Below are positions 35,290 to 47,165 of a stretch of 64,000 nt of DNA, one piece after another (the stretch's first letter is position 1; every line of letters starts with the position of its first letter). Location of the stretch: assembly GCA_025403435.1 (NCBI GenBank), contig CM046353.1, positions 19,679,875 to 19,743,874 on the forward strand, in the 5' to 3' direction. A program made the position numbers and the translations under genes. The notes below the pieces were generated by a model. It was not told the origin of the DNA and made no database searches. It saw nothing but the letters and a program-made list of their open reading frames with translations. The stretch is from Artocarpus heterophyllus. Its lineage: Eukaryota > Streptophyta > Magnoliopsida > Rosales > Moraceae.

Positions 35290-36111
35290 TTTAGGATAAA
35301 GTTGAGAAGCAAAAACTAACGGGATAGTTACAAATATATTACAAACTCATAGAATATATAAAGGAAATTCGGCGAATAAACGAATTTGGGTTTGGCTTCA
35401 TTCTCTTAACTTTGATAACAAAGGGAAATCAGGCATGCGTATGTTGACTTTTATATGTAATAAACAAATTAAGCATGGAGAATGTCGGTTTCTCAGGTGT
35501 ATATGTTTCCAATTTTAATGTATAGTTTATCAGAAGTGGATCACATATATATAATTTGGAAATTATCTATTGGACAAGAAGAGCTGACTTTCCTGTAGCA
35601 GCTAATGGAAACGTAATCTTGGACCAAAGAAAAATAAATATAATATGTAAGAGAAAAAGATAACAATGTTTACTTAAATATTTATTAATATCTCCATTTT
35701 CACTCTTTCACAACTGTAGGGATATAATTTTTTTATTTTGAAGTATGATGACTTTTTATTACTTGGTCATAAATTGCGCTTCTCTTTCTCCCTAAGTTGC
35801 GGGGTTTAGGTTTTCATATTAATAAACAAGTTTCAAATTTCTAAATGATCAGTATAACTGTGGCCACCAGATCATTAGGCAACCAAATCAATATAACATA
35901 TGAATTTAAATTCAAATTTAGACATAGGTTAGCCCACAAATCCAGATATTGCTCACATGTACACAAGAAGATGGCCATGATATGCATTTCTGATATTGTA
36001 TTTTGCTTGAACTGTGCTTTAGTTGGTATGCAGAGAAATTGGTTGAAAGAAGTGAAAGAAGAACTAGGAGGCTGTGGGTATGGGTTACTTATGAATTTTT
36101 AGCATTCTTAT
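35290..36111. other. Upstream flank of the MTP gene, no other gene seen
   Basis: AT-rich intergenic DNA between the MTP start and the Gypsy G2 LTR. It would hold the MTP promoter. An 85-codon open frame at 35845-36102 resembles nothing recognised and is probably chance. Confidence 0.6.
35355..35360 (-). promoter_or_regulatory. Possible TATA box of the MTP gene
   Basis: The minus strand reads CCTTTATATATTC about 95-100 bp upstream of the chosen start codon, a plausible distance for a short 5' UTR. The region is AT-rich, so this could be chance. Confidence 0.35.
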
Positions 36112-37658
36112 TGTAACCCTTAGAAATTTAATTAAGCATAATTAGTGTATAAAATGATAAATTAGTATGTCTTAATGTTATTTAAACTTAATTTAATTAT
36201 TTCATGGTTTTTTCTAATTAATCTCACTTTTAATTATTTTTATTTGATGTCTTGAATTTTGAAACAAAATAATTTGTCAAATGCCCAACATATCCTCTTT
36301 TGAAACCATGTGTTGGACATGGTTTTCTTGTTAAAAACCACTCTGCTCCCTTCTCTATTTAACTCTCCTTCACTCTCTCTTTTCCTCACACACACACTCT
36401 CTCTCTTTTTCTCGCTGCCTTTCTCCCTCTCTTCTCTCTCTCATTTCGTTTAAAAATTTTGAGCTAGAGCCTTGAACTTTAGCTAGAATTGGAAGCCTAG
36501 AAGCATGTTTGAGCCTCTATAAACTCTATTCAAGAATTAATTCAAGGTTAGTTACCTTTATTTTTAAAATTTCAAAATTTCACCATGAGATAGCATAGTA
36601 TTGTAGAATACTCTAAGTCAAATATTGATGGATCTAGTTTATATCTAAGGTTGTTCGTGGTTCCATGGAGCTAACATATAGCGGGTCAAGACTGCATTGT
36701 TTAAGCTTCTGTACTTGATAACGAGGTAGGACTCTAGACTTCTTTCTTTGGTAGCCATGTTTTAAAAAAGATTTTTGGCCACAAAGTGATTTCTTTCAAA
36801 ATGTTTTCAAGAAATGATTGAGATGAATTTATTAGTTATTTTCATTAACTGTTAAATAATGAAATAATCATAATGAACAGAACAATGAATGTAAATAATA
36901 ATACTTGGTAAGATGAGACCTAAATATGACATAATATCGGACGCGTCGTAAACATCGTTGGAATGATATACATAAGGGCATGATGCCATACTCAAAGATT
37001 GGGTCATGTAGAGAGCGACCTTAGGGGCAGGTTCTGAAACCCAATTGGGCCACTACGATAGTAATTCTATTGGTTTACTGAAGACTAAATAATAAGACTA
37101 TTTTCGGATGAATACTCAAATCAAATAGTAATAATGAGATCAGTGAAGTTAGTTTATCATATTTTAAATTTTTTGTGTTTACAATGAATTTCAAATTAAA
37201 ATTAACTGTTTCCAGAGCTCTAGTTCTATTGAGCCTTCTGCTCATAGTTTTATTTATTCTAAAACTTCTCCCCCTCTAGGTAGATTGCAGCATAGGGCTG
37301 ATTGGGACCCTACCGAGCAGACACGTGGGCTGTAGGATTTCTAGCTTTAGGTTATTGACTTACTAAATCAAGGCATGTAATATTTTAATTATTTTGTATT
37401 TGGATTTAGACTGTGGTTGTATTTATTATGTTGTTACTATGTGTATGCACCATTGTGGGTCCAGGGTGCCCGGACTGAGTTTATTGGTTCTTATTATTTA
37501 ATTTTAACTGCCTTATCTCAAAAGCAAACATTTAAAAGTTTTAAAACTCACCACATTTTTATAAATAAACTAATTATTTACTTGGCAATTTTAATTAAGA
37601 TTGGTTTAATTAACTTAATTAATCTGTCACGTCACTAATTGGATTGGGGAGCATGGCA
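36112..37658 (+). repeat. 5' LTR of Gypsy G2, internally deleted
   Basis: It starts TGTAACCC and ends GCATGGCA before the primer site. Relative to the 3' LTR it jumps at about 36587 from TTTCAAAATTT straight to CACCATGAGATAGC, losing about 615 bp that include the whole 22-bp repeat array. A CT-rich core promoter region (about 36350-36445, with CTATTTAACTCTCC) is retained. Confidence 0.92.
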
Positions 37659-37660
37659 GA

Positions 37661-37680
37661 TTGATATTAGAGCCCTAGGT
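37661..37680 (+). other. Primer-binding site of G2
   Basis: TTGATATTAGAGCCCTAGG follows the LTR by two bases. It is a mutated form of TGGTATCAGAGCCC seen in G1 and supports the LTR edge. Confidence 0.75.
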
Positions 37681-37764
37681 TTTGAACCTTGGGAATTGTT
37701 CACACATAGGTACAACAATGAAAAAAACCACTAATTGCCCAATTTTGATTTCAAAATTGAGAGA

Positions 37765-38690
37765 ATGGCACCTAGCCGTCATTTAGTTGCTACTGGCGCA
37801 AATCCCACTAATGATGAGGGCATGATGGGGGCTATGTTTACTGCTTTTTAGTAGATGGTGGTAAGGGCTAGGCCTAATGATTTTGAGGTATGTCACCGGC
37901 ATAAGTACTTCAAGGAATTTTGATGTGTATCCATCCCAACTTTCAATGGAAATGGGGACCCACAAGTAGCTGAGTACTGGTTAGATTCGATGGTAAAACA
38001 TGTGGACACTCTTAGAGTACTGGTGGAGTATCGCATTGAATTCACAGCCTACAAACTAGAAGGTAGCGCTAACACCTAGTGGAAGTAGGTAAAGCATATA
38101 AAAAATAACAGGAACATTGGCTGGGATAGATTTAAGGAATTGTTCTATGAGCGTTATTTTCTGCAAGGATACAAAGACCAAAAGATCGCTGAATTTTATC
38201 GTTTGGAGCAAGGTGCCATGATAATGCATGGGTACAAGGCAAAGTTCACTGAATTGGTTAGATTTGCCCCATCCACTGTGGCTTTTTACCTGGAAAAGTG
38301 TATTAAGTTTTAAGAAGGGCTTGAACCAAACATTCATCAACAACTGGTTGCCTTACAACTCCGAAATTATGGTGAGTTAGTATCGTCAGCTTTGTCAATG
38401 GAAAGCGACAGTGTTACTTATTTTGAGAACTGGGCAAGGACATCAAGAGGACCCCAATGGAGTAACAAGAGAGGTAATAACAATTGTCAGGCTCAAGTAA
38501 AAAATCAGCATGGTTATACTAACAATGGGAGTAGTAGTTCTTTAGGCAGTGGACGCAGCAATCTTTACAACTTCCATTATGACTACTGTCAGCAGCCGGG
38601 ACACATCAAAAGGAACTACCCAATAAGGAATGCTCGATAAGGTTCTCAGGTTGGAGAGGGTGCAAGTCGTCAAACCCAGGTCTAGGCTTT
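37765..38690 (+). pseudogene. Gypsy gag (G2)
   Basis: It starts ATG at 37765 (MAPSRHLVATGANP) and is recognisable throughout: FNGNGDPQVAEYWLDSMVKH (37938-37998), FTAYKLEGSANT (38041-38076), WDRFKELFYERYFLQGYKDQK (38121-38183), YKAKFTELVRFAPS (38233-38274) and LVALQLRNYGELVSSALSME (38344-38403). About five stops interrupt it before 38390. In the zinc knuckle YDYCQQPGHIKRNYP the first and last cysteines are tyrosine, so zinc binding would be lost. Both changes are G-to-A type (TGC/TGT to TAC/TAT), compatible with deamination. Confidence 0.88.
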
Positions 38691-38984
38691 AGCTTTACCC
38701 CAACAACTCCCTCAACTGTAGTTTCATCAGTTCACTCCACAACAGACACATTACCTAGTGCAAGGATATCAACAGCCAAATTTTTAGAGGAATGTCTCGT
38801 AGTATAAAGCACAAAGTACAGCTAGTATGCAGTCACCTCCACCGTAATAGTATCAGCTAACTGGCCCTGGACCTAGCAATGCCAACAAGGGAAAAAGAAA
38901 GGCTCTAACTCAAGTTCATACTATGACTTTAGAGAGCTCTGATGCTGAGACCAGCAATGCAGTTATCGACGGTACGATCATAGT

Positions 38985-40725
38985 TTCTTGATCTTTAGCT
39001 CATGTTCTATTTCATACTGATGCCAGTTATTCTCTCATTTCGAGTTCATTTGTATATGCCTTAGGATTAGAGATAGAAGAATTTAATGGACCTTTGATTA
39101 TTACCTCACCTTTGGGCCGAGTGTATGTGAACAAAATATGTAAATCTTGTAAGATAATGATTAGGAGTGAGATTCTAAAGAGTTATTTGATTGTAATCCC
39201 CATGAATTCCTATGATGTAATCTTAAGAATGGAATGGTGGCCCAAGTATAATGCTATTGGAGATTGTCACCTTAGGAAGGTGGCCCTAGTGACCGATAGG
39301 GGGACCATGATTACTTACTAGGGTAATAATGAGTGAGTGATGAGTAAGTGATTCATGAGACATGTCACGGTGGACGAAGAAATCTGGCATGTTATGCACT
39401 TCTTTTGAATCTAGAGGAGGAGTCTAGTGCAGTAGGATACGATACCGGTGGTTTATGAGTTCGATGATGTCTTTCCCGACGAATTACCTAGATTACCACT
39501 GCATTGAGAGATTGAGTTTGGTATTAAGTTACTCCTCAGCGCCATTCTAATTTTTGTAGCACCGCTCAAATGGCGTCAACAAAAATGAAGGAATTGAGAA
39601 ACAATTTCAGGAACTCGCAGATAAGGGGTATATTGGGAATACTACGTCACCGTAGGAAGCGCCAATTTTATTTGCCAAAAAAGATGATAGTACCCTCAGA
39701 TTATGTATTGATCATCGATAGCTGAATAGGGTCATTGTGAAGAACAAGTTTCCACTACCTGGGATCGATAAGTTTCCGGTGATGCTGTTTGGATTAATGA
39801 ATGCTCCTATAGCTTTTTATGGATTTAATGAACATGATTTTCAGGCCTTATTTAGATTAGTTTGTGATCGCATTCATTGATGACATACTTATCTATTCTA
39901 AGACTTGGGAAGAGCATGAGCAATATCTAAGGATTATGCTTCAAACTCTATGAGAGCAGCAACTGTATGCTAAAAAGAAAAAAGTGTGAATTTTGGTTGA
40001 CCGAGGTTAAATTTTTAGGACATATCATCTCCGAGCAAGGTATTTCAATAGATTCTATAGAAGAAATAATGCAATGGGAGTGACCGAGGAACGTGGCCGA
40101 GATCTGCAGCTTCTTAGGACTCGCTGGATACTATAGGAAATTTGTGCAAGATTTCTTGAAGATAATAGCACCACTGACAAGATTGATCAAGAAAAATGTC
40201 AGGTTTGAATGGGATATAGAATGTGAGTATGTCTTCCAAGAGCTGAAGAACCAATTGACCACCACTCTAGTGCTAATCACACCGAGTAGTGACGAGCTAT
40301 GCAAAGTCTACACTAATGCATCAGGACGAGGACAAGAGTGCGTGTTAATGCAACATGGACCAGTTGTGGCTTGTGGATCATGACAATTGAAGCCTCACAA
40401 GCAGAACTACCCTACTCATGATTTGGAGCTTGTAGTAGTAATTCATGCACTAAAGATTTGTAGATGCTAACTGTATGGAGCGACCTTCCAAATTTTCTAA
40501 AATCACAAGAGCCTAAAGTATCTGTTCACTTAGAAGGATTTGAACTTAAGACAACAGAGATGGATGGAGTATATGGAAGACTATGATTTCATGCTACAGT
40601 ATCATTCGAGAAAGGCCAATGTAGTTGCAGATGTGCTTAGTGGGAAGTCTTTTGGAATTCTCGCATGCTTGGCACTTGAGGATCAGCAAAGAGATGCTAC
40701 AGTGAGTGAATATGGGCTATAGTAT
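38985..40725 (+). pseudogene. Gypsy protease, RT and RNase H (G2)
   Basis: The protease active site reads HTDASYSLISSSF where G1 has DTGASHSLISSSF, so the catalytic Asp is lost. RT begins near 39690 (LCIDHR, LNRVIVKNKFPLPGIDK) and then jumps, in frame, to FPVMLFGLMNAPIAF at 39774. About 45 residues including the [10 protein letters not shown] block with a catalytic Asp are absent. The second catalytic block ([11 protein letters not shown]) follows near 39875-39905 in another frame. RNase H ([55 protein letters not shown]) covers 40310-40620 and [22 protein letters not shown] ends it at about 40687. Inactive. Confidence 0.9.
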
Positions 40726-41034
40726 TATGAAGATTTCAATTAGTTTTTGGTATATCATATGGAATTGACCCCAATGCTCATTCAGATGGTGAAGCAGAAT
40801 CAATGGTAGGACCAACATCTATAGGGGATATGGATGTAGATTCAAACGAAGAGTAGTTTAAGGAATGAAAAATACATGCAAATGGGTCGTTGTATTTCAA
40901 GAAATGTTTGGCAGTACCTACAATAGAGGAAGTGACGAAGGCCGTAATGGACGAAGCCCACAAGTCTAGATTTGCTATTCATCCAGGGAGTATGAAAATT
41001 TATTGCGATTTGAAAAGGGAATATTGGTAGAGAG

Positions 41035-42240
41035 GTATGAGAAAGGATGTTCTTGAGTACGTCACCAATTGCATGACTTGTCTTCAAGTGGAAGTTGAGC
41101 ATTAGAAGCCCGTTGGGTAGCTTCAGCCGTTTCCCATTCTAGGGTGAAAATGGGAGCATGTTACGATGGATTTTCTCACTGGCTTGTCAAGAATAGAGCA
41201 GAAACATGATGCAATTTGGGTCATTGTTGACAGGTTAATGAAATCAGCATATTTCATACCTTTTAGATTGACATGCATGAGGAGAGTTCTAGAGAGTTAT
41301 ATTAGGAGAACATAGTAAGAGTGCATGGAGTTCCATTGTCCATCCCTTTTAATAGGGACACCTGGTTTAACACCAAGTATCACAGGAGTTTCCAAGAAGC
41401 CTTGGGAACAGATTTGAATTTTAGCATTGGTTTTCATCCTTAGACCAATAGGCAATCCAAGTAAGTTATTCAGATTCTTAAGGATATGTTGCGGGCTTGT
41501 GTATTAGATTTTGGCAAGAATTGGAAAAGACACTTGCATCTCATAGAATTCGCGTACAACAATAGTTACCAAGTGAGTATCAAAATGGCACCATTTGAGG
41601 CACTTTATGGGAGGCTGTGTCAATCACCAGTATGTTGGTCAAAACCGAAGGATAAGATTGTTATCAAACTAGATGAGATTCGTGAGAGCAATAAAAAGGT
41701 CGTTGTGATTTGTGATCAGTTAAAAGTTGCTCAAAGTAGGCAAAAGAGTTTTGTTGATAGGAGACGCCGACCTCCAGAATTTGAAGGAGGAGATTTCATT
41801 CTCTTGAAGGTTTCACCGCACAAAGGAATTTTGCATTTTGGTGTAAGCAAGAAACTTGCACCCAGATACATTGGACCGTTTGAGATTTTTCAACGTGTTG
41901 GTGTGGTCGCTTATCTACTCAATCTTCCTCCTGAGCTCTCTCATGTCCATAATGTATTCCACATGTCAATGCTTTGAAAATGTCCACCCGAGCCAAGCAA
42001 GATTATTTTGTTTCATAATGTACCGATCTAGGAAGACACGACCTATGAGGAAGTGCCGGTCCAGATTATTGATATAAAGGTAATAAGTTTACGGTGCCGT
42101 GATATATCACTAGTGAAAGTTGTGTGGCAGCACCACGGGGTTTATGAGGTAACATAGGAATTAGAATCAACAATGTAAGAGTTGTACTTGCATTTATTTT
42201 GTTTTTGAGATGATTTATAATTTTGAGGTCGAAATTTCTT
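41035..42240 (+). pseudogene. Gypsy integrase with chromodomain remnant (G2)
   Basis: The zinc-binding end (VLEYVTNCMTCLQVEVEH) is at about 41050-41103 and the core start (KWEHVTMDFLTGLSR) at about 41148-41193. IWVIVDRLMKSAYFIP follows, then stops and frame changes to about 41485. The C-terminal part is open at 41486-41977 (IEFAYNNSYQVSIKMAPFEALYG, GGDFILLKVSPHKG, LAPRYIGPFEI, PPELSHVHNVFHMSML). Beyond it, 42030-42225 reads YEEVPVQIIDIK...ISLVKVVWQHHGV, which matches the chromodomain-type tail of chromoviruses that directs integration toward marked chromatin. Stops lie within this tail. Confidence 0.88.
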
Positions 42241-42255
42241 TTAGAGGTGGAGAGC

Positions 42256-44407
42256 TGTAACACCTAAAAATTTAATTAAAGCATAATTAGTGCGTAAAAT
42301 GGTGAATTAGTGTGCCTTAATGTAATTTGAACTTAATTTAATTATTTCGTGGTCTTTTCTAATTAATCTCACTTTTAATTATTTTTATTTATTGTCTTAA
42401 ATTTTGAAACAAAACAATTTATCAAATGCTCAAAATGTCCTTCTTTAAAAACAATGTGCAGGACATGGTTTTCTTGTTAAAAACCACTCTACTCCTTTCT
42501 CTATTTAACTCTCCTTCACTCTCTCTTTTCCTCACTCACACTCTCTCTTTTTCTCTCACTGCCTTTCTCCCTCTCTTCTCTCTGTCATTTTGTTTCAAAA
42601 ATTTGAGCTAGAGCCTTAATCTTCAGTTGGAATTGGAAGCCTAGAAGTAGGTTTGAGCCTCCATAAACTTGATTCAAGGATTAATTCGAGGTTAGTTTCC
42701 TTACTTTCAAAATTTCAAATTTTTGCCTCAATTATTCCATCCTCCTTGTATGTTGAAATCTGAGTTTCTTAGAAACCTTTCAATCTAAGTTTGTAGGACT
42801 CAAATCATTATGAACCTAAGCTCGATTGGACAACATCAAGCTAAATCAAGTTTTTTCTCTTTTTTTTCCATTTTTGGCATAATTTGAAAATTTTTATGTA
42901 AAACTTGTTTAAAAGCGCTTAAATGTGTTCTAATGTGTTTTTCTATCATTTCTGAACATTATGTATGCTCTAGGAACTGAAAAACAAGTTTCAAATGAGA
43001 TTTTGAGCTCAGGGAGGCCGAGGCTCTAAATTTAGAATTTTTCAGATTTTGCTAGTTCCACAGACCGATCTTGAGCATTGCTAGGCTAGATTCATGAGTC
43101 TAGTACACCGGACTCATTTTTTCGATAGGCCGAACCTAGAGCAGTTCGACAGGGCAGTTTTGGATGGTCGATAGATCAAATAGAGCATTTTAGCAGGCCA
43201 GACTAAAGAATTTGGCAGGCGGACTGAACTTTAGAAAGATGACTGATTTTCACCGATTTTCAATATTTAAAACATAAATAGAGACTTTAACCTTATGGCA
43301 TGATTTTGTGAACCTAAATGGCACACTAAGACACCATGAGATAGCATAGTATTATAGAATACTCTAATTTAGATACTGACAGATCTAGTTTATATCTAAG
43401 GTTGTTCGTGGTTCTATGGTACTAACATATAGTAGGTTAGGACTGCAGTGTTTGAGCTCCTGTATTGGATATCGAGGTAAGACTCTAGACCTCTTTCTTT
43501 TGTAGCCATATTTTAAAAATGGTTTTTGGCCACAAAGTGATTTCTTTCAAAATGTTTTCAAAAAATGATTGAGATAAATATATTAGTTATTTTCATTAAC
43601 TATTAAATAATAAAATGGTCATAATGAATAGAAAAATGAATGTAAATGATAATACTCAGTAAGATGAGACCTAAATAATGACATAATACTAGACATGTCA
43701 TAAACATTGTTCGAAATCATATACATATGGGCATGATGTCATACTTAGAGATCAGGTCGTGTAGAGAGCGTCCTTGGGGTAGGCCTCTAAACCCAGCTGA
43801 GCCACTACGATGGTGATTCTATTGGTTTGCCCAAGACTAAATAATAAGACTGTTTCTAGATGAATACTGAATCAAATAATAAGAATGAGATCTGTGAAGT
43901 TATTTTATCATATTTTATAATTTTTGTGTTTATAATGAATTTCATATTAAAATTAAATGTTTCCAAAGCTCTAGTCCTATGAAGCCTTCTGCTCACAATT
44001 TTATTTGTTTTAAAACTTTCCCCCTTAGGTGGATTGTAGCATAGGGATGATTGGGATCCTACCGATCAGACGAGTGGACTATAGGATTTTTAGTTTAAGG
44101 TTATTTACTTACTAAATCAAGGCATATAATATTTTAATCATTCTATATTTGGATTTGGACTGTGGTTGTATTTATTATGTTGTTACTATGTGTGTGCACC
44201 ATTGTGGGTCCGGGGTCGCCTGGATCGTATTTATTGGTTCTTTTTATTTAATTTTAACCACCTTAACTTAGAAGCAATCATTTAAAAGTTTTAAAACTTA
44301 CCACATTTTTATAAATAAACTAATTATTTATTTGGTTATTTTAATTAAGATTGGTTTAATAACTTAATTAATTTGCCACGTCAACAACCAGATTGGGGAA
44401 CATGATA
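42256..44407 (+). repeat. 3' LTR of Gypsy G2
   Basis: It starts TGTAACACC after the purine tract GAGGTGGAGAGC. It ends at CATGATA, where the 5' LTR has CATGGCA, so the terminal CA is mutated. At 2152 bp it is the full-length form of this LTR; the 5' copy lacks the segment at about 42720-43335. Confidence 0.9.
43055..43230 (+). repeat. 22-bp repeat array in G2 3' LTR
   Basis: Eight or nine degenerate units of TTCGGCAGGCCGAA. The second half-site starts at 43064, 43085, 43107, 43129, 43154, 43175, 43197 and 43219, a 21-25 bp period. The sense orientation matches the Copia leader array. Confidence 0.82.
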
Positions 44408-44645
44408 GTAATTCCATGAATTATTGGCTGCTGTATTTGATTTATTATTATTATTATTATCACGTCCCTAGCCTAAATTAGCCAATAATGAAATTCTATA
44501 ATATAACATTCATCTAATGTCATAACTTCTAATTTTATGTAATTGAAAATAGAAAGTATAAATTGCAAAGAAACTAAGCTTTTAAAGCGCATTGCCACTT
44601 TTTAAATTTTGGAAAAAATGGAATCCCATAACTAATTTGCTTAGA
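44408..44645. other. Short unassigned stretch with a TTA microsatellite
   Basis: ATTATTGGCT and AGCCAATAAT form an inverted pair around a (TTA)n tract at about 44440-44460. No gene is seen. Confidence 0.5.
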
Positions 44646-44790
44646 AAGTTGAGTGATGTCCTCAAAGGGCTAGGTAAAGTGGTTGTGGGCTTGATCTTAA
44701 GACTTCCACTAAGGGAGAGGTCAAAGATTCAAGCCTCCTACCCTACCCTAGACGACATGCTTAATGATTAAAAAAAAGTAAGCTGAGTGA
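44646..44790 (+). mobile_element. Probable tRNA-derived SINE with target duplication
   Basis: A 123-bp body (44657-44779) lies between AAGTTGAGTGA (44646-44656) and AAGCTGAGTGA (44780-44790), an 11-bp duplication with one mismatch. The body contains a box A-like GGCTAGGTAAAGTGG and, about 50 bp on, a box B-like AGATTCAAGCCTCC, and it ends in a short A-rich tail. These are the marks of a SINE transcribed by RNA polymerase III. The family is not identified. Confidence 0.55.
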
Positions 44791-44927
44791 AAATAAATCA
44801 TCATAATCCCCTTATCTAAGGGACTAACAACTTAAACAACAAAGAAAATATTAAAAGGGAAGAAAGTTTGTTCTTCATTTCTTTATTCGCCTCCAATTCT
44901 TTCAGAAAGCCCAAAGTTAAGGCTCAA

Positions 44928-45040
44928 GCCAATTTTGGGACTTAAGTAGGTAAATACCACTTTTGTAGTCCACAGTTGCATTCATATAGCTAAAGGCCAA
45001 TTTTGGGATTTGAGTAAGGTGCAATACCACTTTTGCAGCA
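44928..45040 (+). repeat. Tandem duplication, about 68 bp
   Basis: GCCAATTTTGGGACTTAAGTAGG...ACCACTTTTGTAG at 44928 recurs with few changes at 44996. It directly abuts the LTR element that starts at 45046. Confidence 0.75.
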
Positions 45041-45045
45041 TATGG

Positions 45046-46970
45046 TGTGACGCCCCGAGGTGGGGGTCAGGGAGTTTTAGGTAAAGAAGTTGAATTAAAC
45101 GAAGTAATTAAAGAAAAAGTAAATAAATATCATTGAAAATAAATAAATATCATCGGCGGTCACTGTCACATGAATGCCACGAAAGTGGGGCTGAAATGTT
45201 ATTCTCATTCACCGTCATGTGGATACTTACCACAAAGGTGGGCAGGTAATTAAAATACAATATCAAGAATAATAATACAAAAAATTGAAAATCATCGTCT
45301 ATGAGATAAATTAAAATATACTATTAACAGAGACAAAAATGACATCAACACTGGGACAAGTCGTACAGTACACGCATCATACCACAGCTCTAAAGAAAAT
45401 ACCATTTCAATCTAAAGAGTCAGGTTCGATCCTGGGCCCATCCTTCCTCCTTAACCTGGAAGTGGGATTTTAAAAACAAGAAAACGTGAGTGGAAGGCTC
45501 AGTAGGATAATTAGTTAAAAACAAGTTATTTTAAAATAGTAATAAAAAAAAGATAATTATTCATAAACCGTTCTATTTGAGATGAATCTCAAAGTCTTAA
45601 CAAATCAATAAAAACATTTACTTGAAAGCAACTTGATAAAACATCACCATATGGGTTTTGGAAATCCGAAAGGAATATCAAAATATAATTCTTCAGAATC
45701 AAAGACAAAAATCATTCTTAAAAAGAGACATTTAAGAAATAAACTTTGGCTAAACAATTTAAAGGGGCTACTAAAGAAAGGGATAGTAATATCCTACCTC
45801 ATTAAAATCCAATAACATAAGCTCCAAATAAAATCCAACATACGCTCCACATATGTTCAAAACCTTAAAAACTGTATTTAAGATCAGAAATCATATTTAA
45901 CAAATATCATTATGTTAATTTAATTATCAGTGTGCCTTTCACTCAAAATAATCATAACCCAAAATCATAATCCTTTTTGTAACATTTCAGAATCATCAAA
46001 CATTGAAAACTGTAGTAAAAACATAATTTTTCAAGTCCACAGTCGGCCTACCGAACACCATGAACTGGCCTACCGAACTGCACAGTTTGGCCTGCCAACC
46101 AACCAGGACCGGCTTGCCGAACTTTCCCATGTTCGGCCTACCGACCTGATGAATCCAACCTGCCAAACCTATGAATCTGGCCTACCGAAGATCAAGTTCG
46201 GCCTACCAAACTGGCAAAATTTGGGCACCTGAGACTTCGAGTCTCGACCTCCCCAAGCTCAAAATTTAAATTTAAAACCTGTTTTTCAATTTGCAGATCA
46301 TGAGAATCATATAGAAAGCATAGAAAATCATAGTAGAACAAGTTTAGACCATTTTCTCCAAATTTAAACTCAATTTCACCTTTGATTTAAAAATCAAAGA
46401 AAAATGTCAAAACTTGATTAAATCAAATTTTGTTCAAATAAAGCTTAGATTCGTTATAAAATAAGGCCTACAAGCTTAGATTAAACATTATCTAAGCTCA
46501 CCAAACTCCAAATTAGAAAATGCATAAAAATTCAAACCGAAAATCAAAATTTTAGAGAGAAAAAGGGCTATCCTCAAATCAACCATTTTGAAGAGGATTT
46601 TAGGCTTCAATCTTGTTTCTTGGCTTCAAATCAACGAGAATAAAGCTCGAGTTTTAAAATTTTTGCAAAGAAGAGGGAGAGGGAGATTTGCATTGAGAGA
46701 GAGAGACGGGAGGGAGCCAAGAAAAAAGGGGAAAGGAAAAGGAAAGGAAAAAGAAAAGAAAAAGAAAGGCCGAATAACATTTTCGTAAATATGGAGAAAA
46801 TGTGGGGTAAAATGTCATTTGGTATTTTTAACACTAAAATTCAAATTTTTAAATATGACAAATGCAGCAAAATCTTCAAATGACTAAAATTATCAACAAA
46901 ATTTACACTAGCATACTTAATAACTAAACTTAACATAACTAACCTTACTTTGAAATTCAGGGGTGTTACA
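45046..46970 (-). repeat. 3' LTR of the minimal element
   Basis: On the minus strand it starts TGTAACACCCC (46970) and ends GGGGCGTCACA (45046). A purine-rich tract at about 46660-46775 marks the promoter region as in other Gypsy LTRs here. The repeat array lies at 46040-46215. Confidence 0.88.
46040..46215 (-). repeat. 22-bp repeat array, the most regular copy
   Basis: Eight units; GGCC (or variant) starts at 46045, 46067, 46089, 46111, 46135, 46157, 46179 and 46200, so spacing is 22, 22, 22, 24, 22, 22 and 21 bp. The consensus on the plus strand is TTCGGCCTACCGAAC plus a 7-bp spacer. Confidence 0.9.
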
Positions 46971-47165
46971 ATCCACCCTCCTTAAGAGCAATTTCATCCT
47001 CGAAATTTAAAAACATAAAAAATTTTCCATAAATAACACTATGTACTCAAACGCAACTGTAACGACAACTGTCCTGACATAAAACTTAAAAAATCAAAAC
47101 AAAACAGTAAAACTCTCACAGGTTCAGTTCCCGAAAGATTTGAAGCCTACGCTCTGAAACCATTC

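Larger units (their letters stand above)
36112..44407 (+). mobile_element. Gypsy chromovirus G2 with both LTRs, degenerate
   Basis: The order is 5' LTR (36112-37658), primer site, gag, protease, RT, RNase H, integrase, chromodomain remnant, purine tract and 3' LTR (42256-44407), about 8.3 kb in all. The chromodomain-type tail and motif wording place it with Tekay/Del chromoviruses. The flanking pentamers (CTTAT left, GTAAT right) do not match, so no target duplication is preserved. The 5' LTR is about 600 bp shorter than the 3' LTR because of one internal deletion. Gag, protease and RT all carry disabling changes. Confidence 0.94.

Noticed and set aside
35845..36102. 85-codon open frame upstream of the MTP gene
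   Set aside because: No family resemblance, no splice or promoter context; consistent with chance in AT-rich DNA.
46040..46215. CRISPR-like appearance of the regular 22-bp array
   Set aside because: The sequence is plant nuclear DNA, the units are degenerate, spacers are only 7-10 bp and there are no cas genes; it is a short tandem repeat inside an LTR.
45930..46232. 100-codon open frame through the repeat array
   Set aside because: A 22-bp period does not keep frame, and the region is LTR in antisense; the open frame is incidental.
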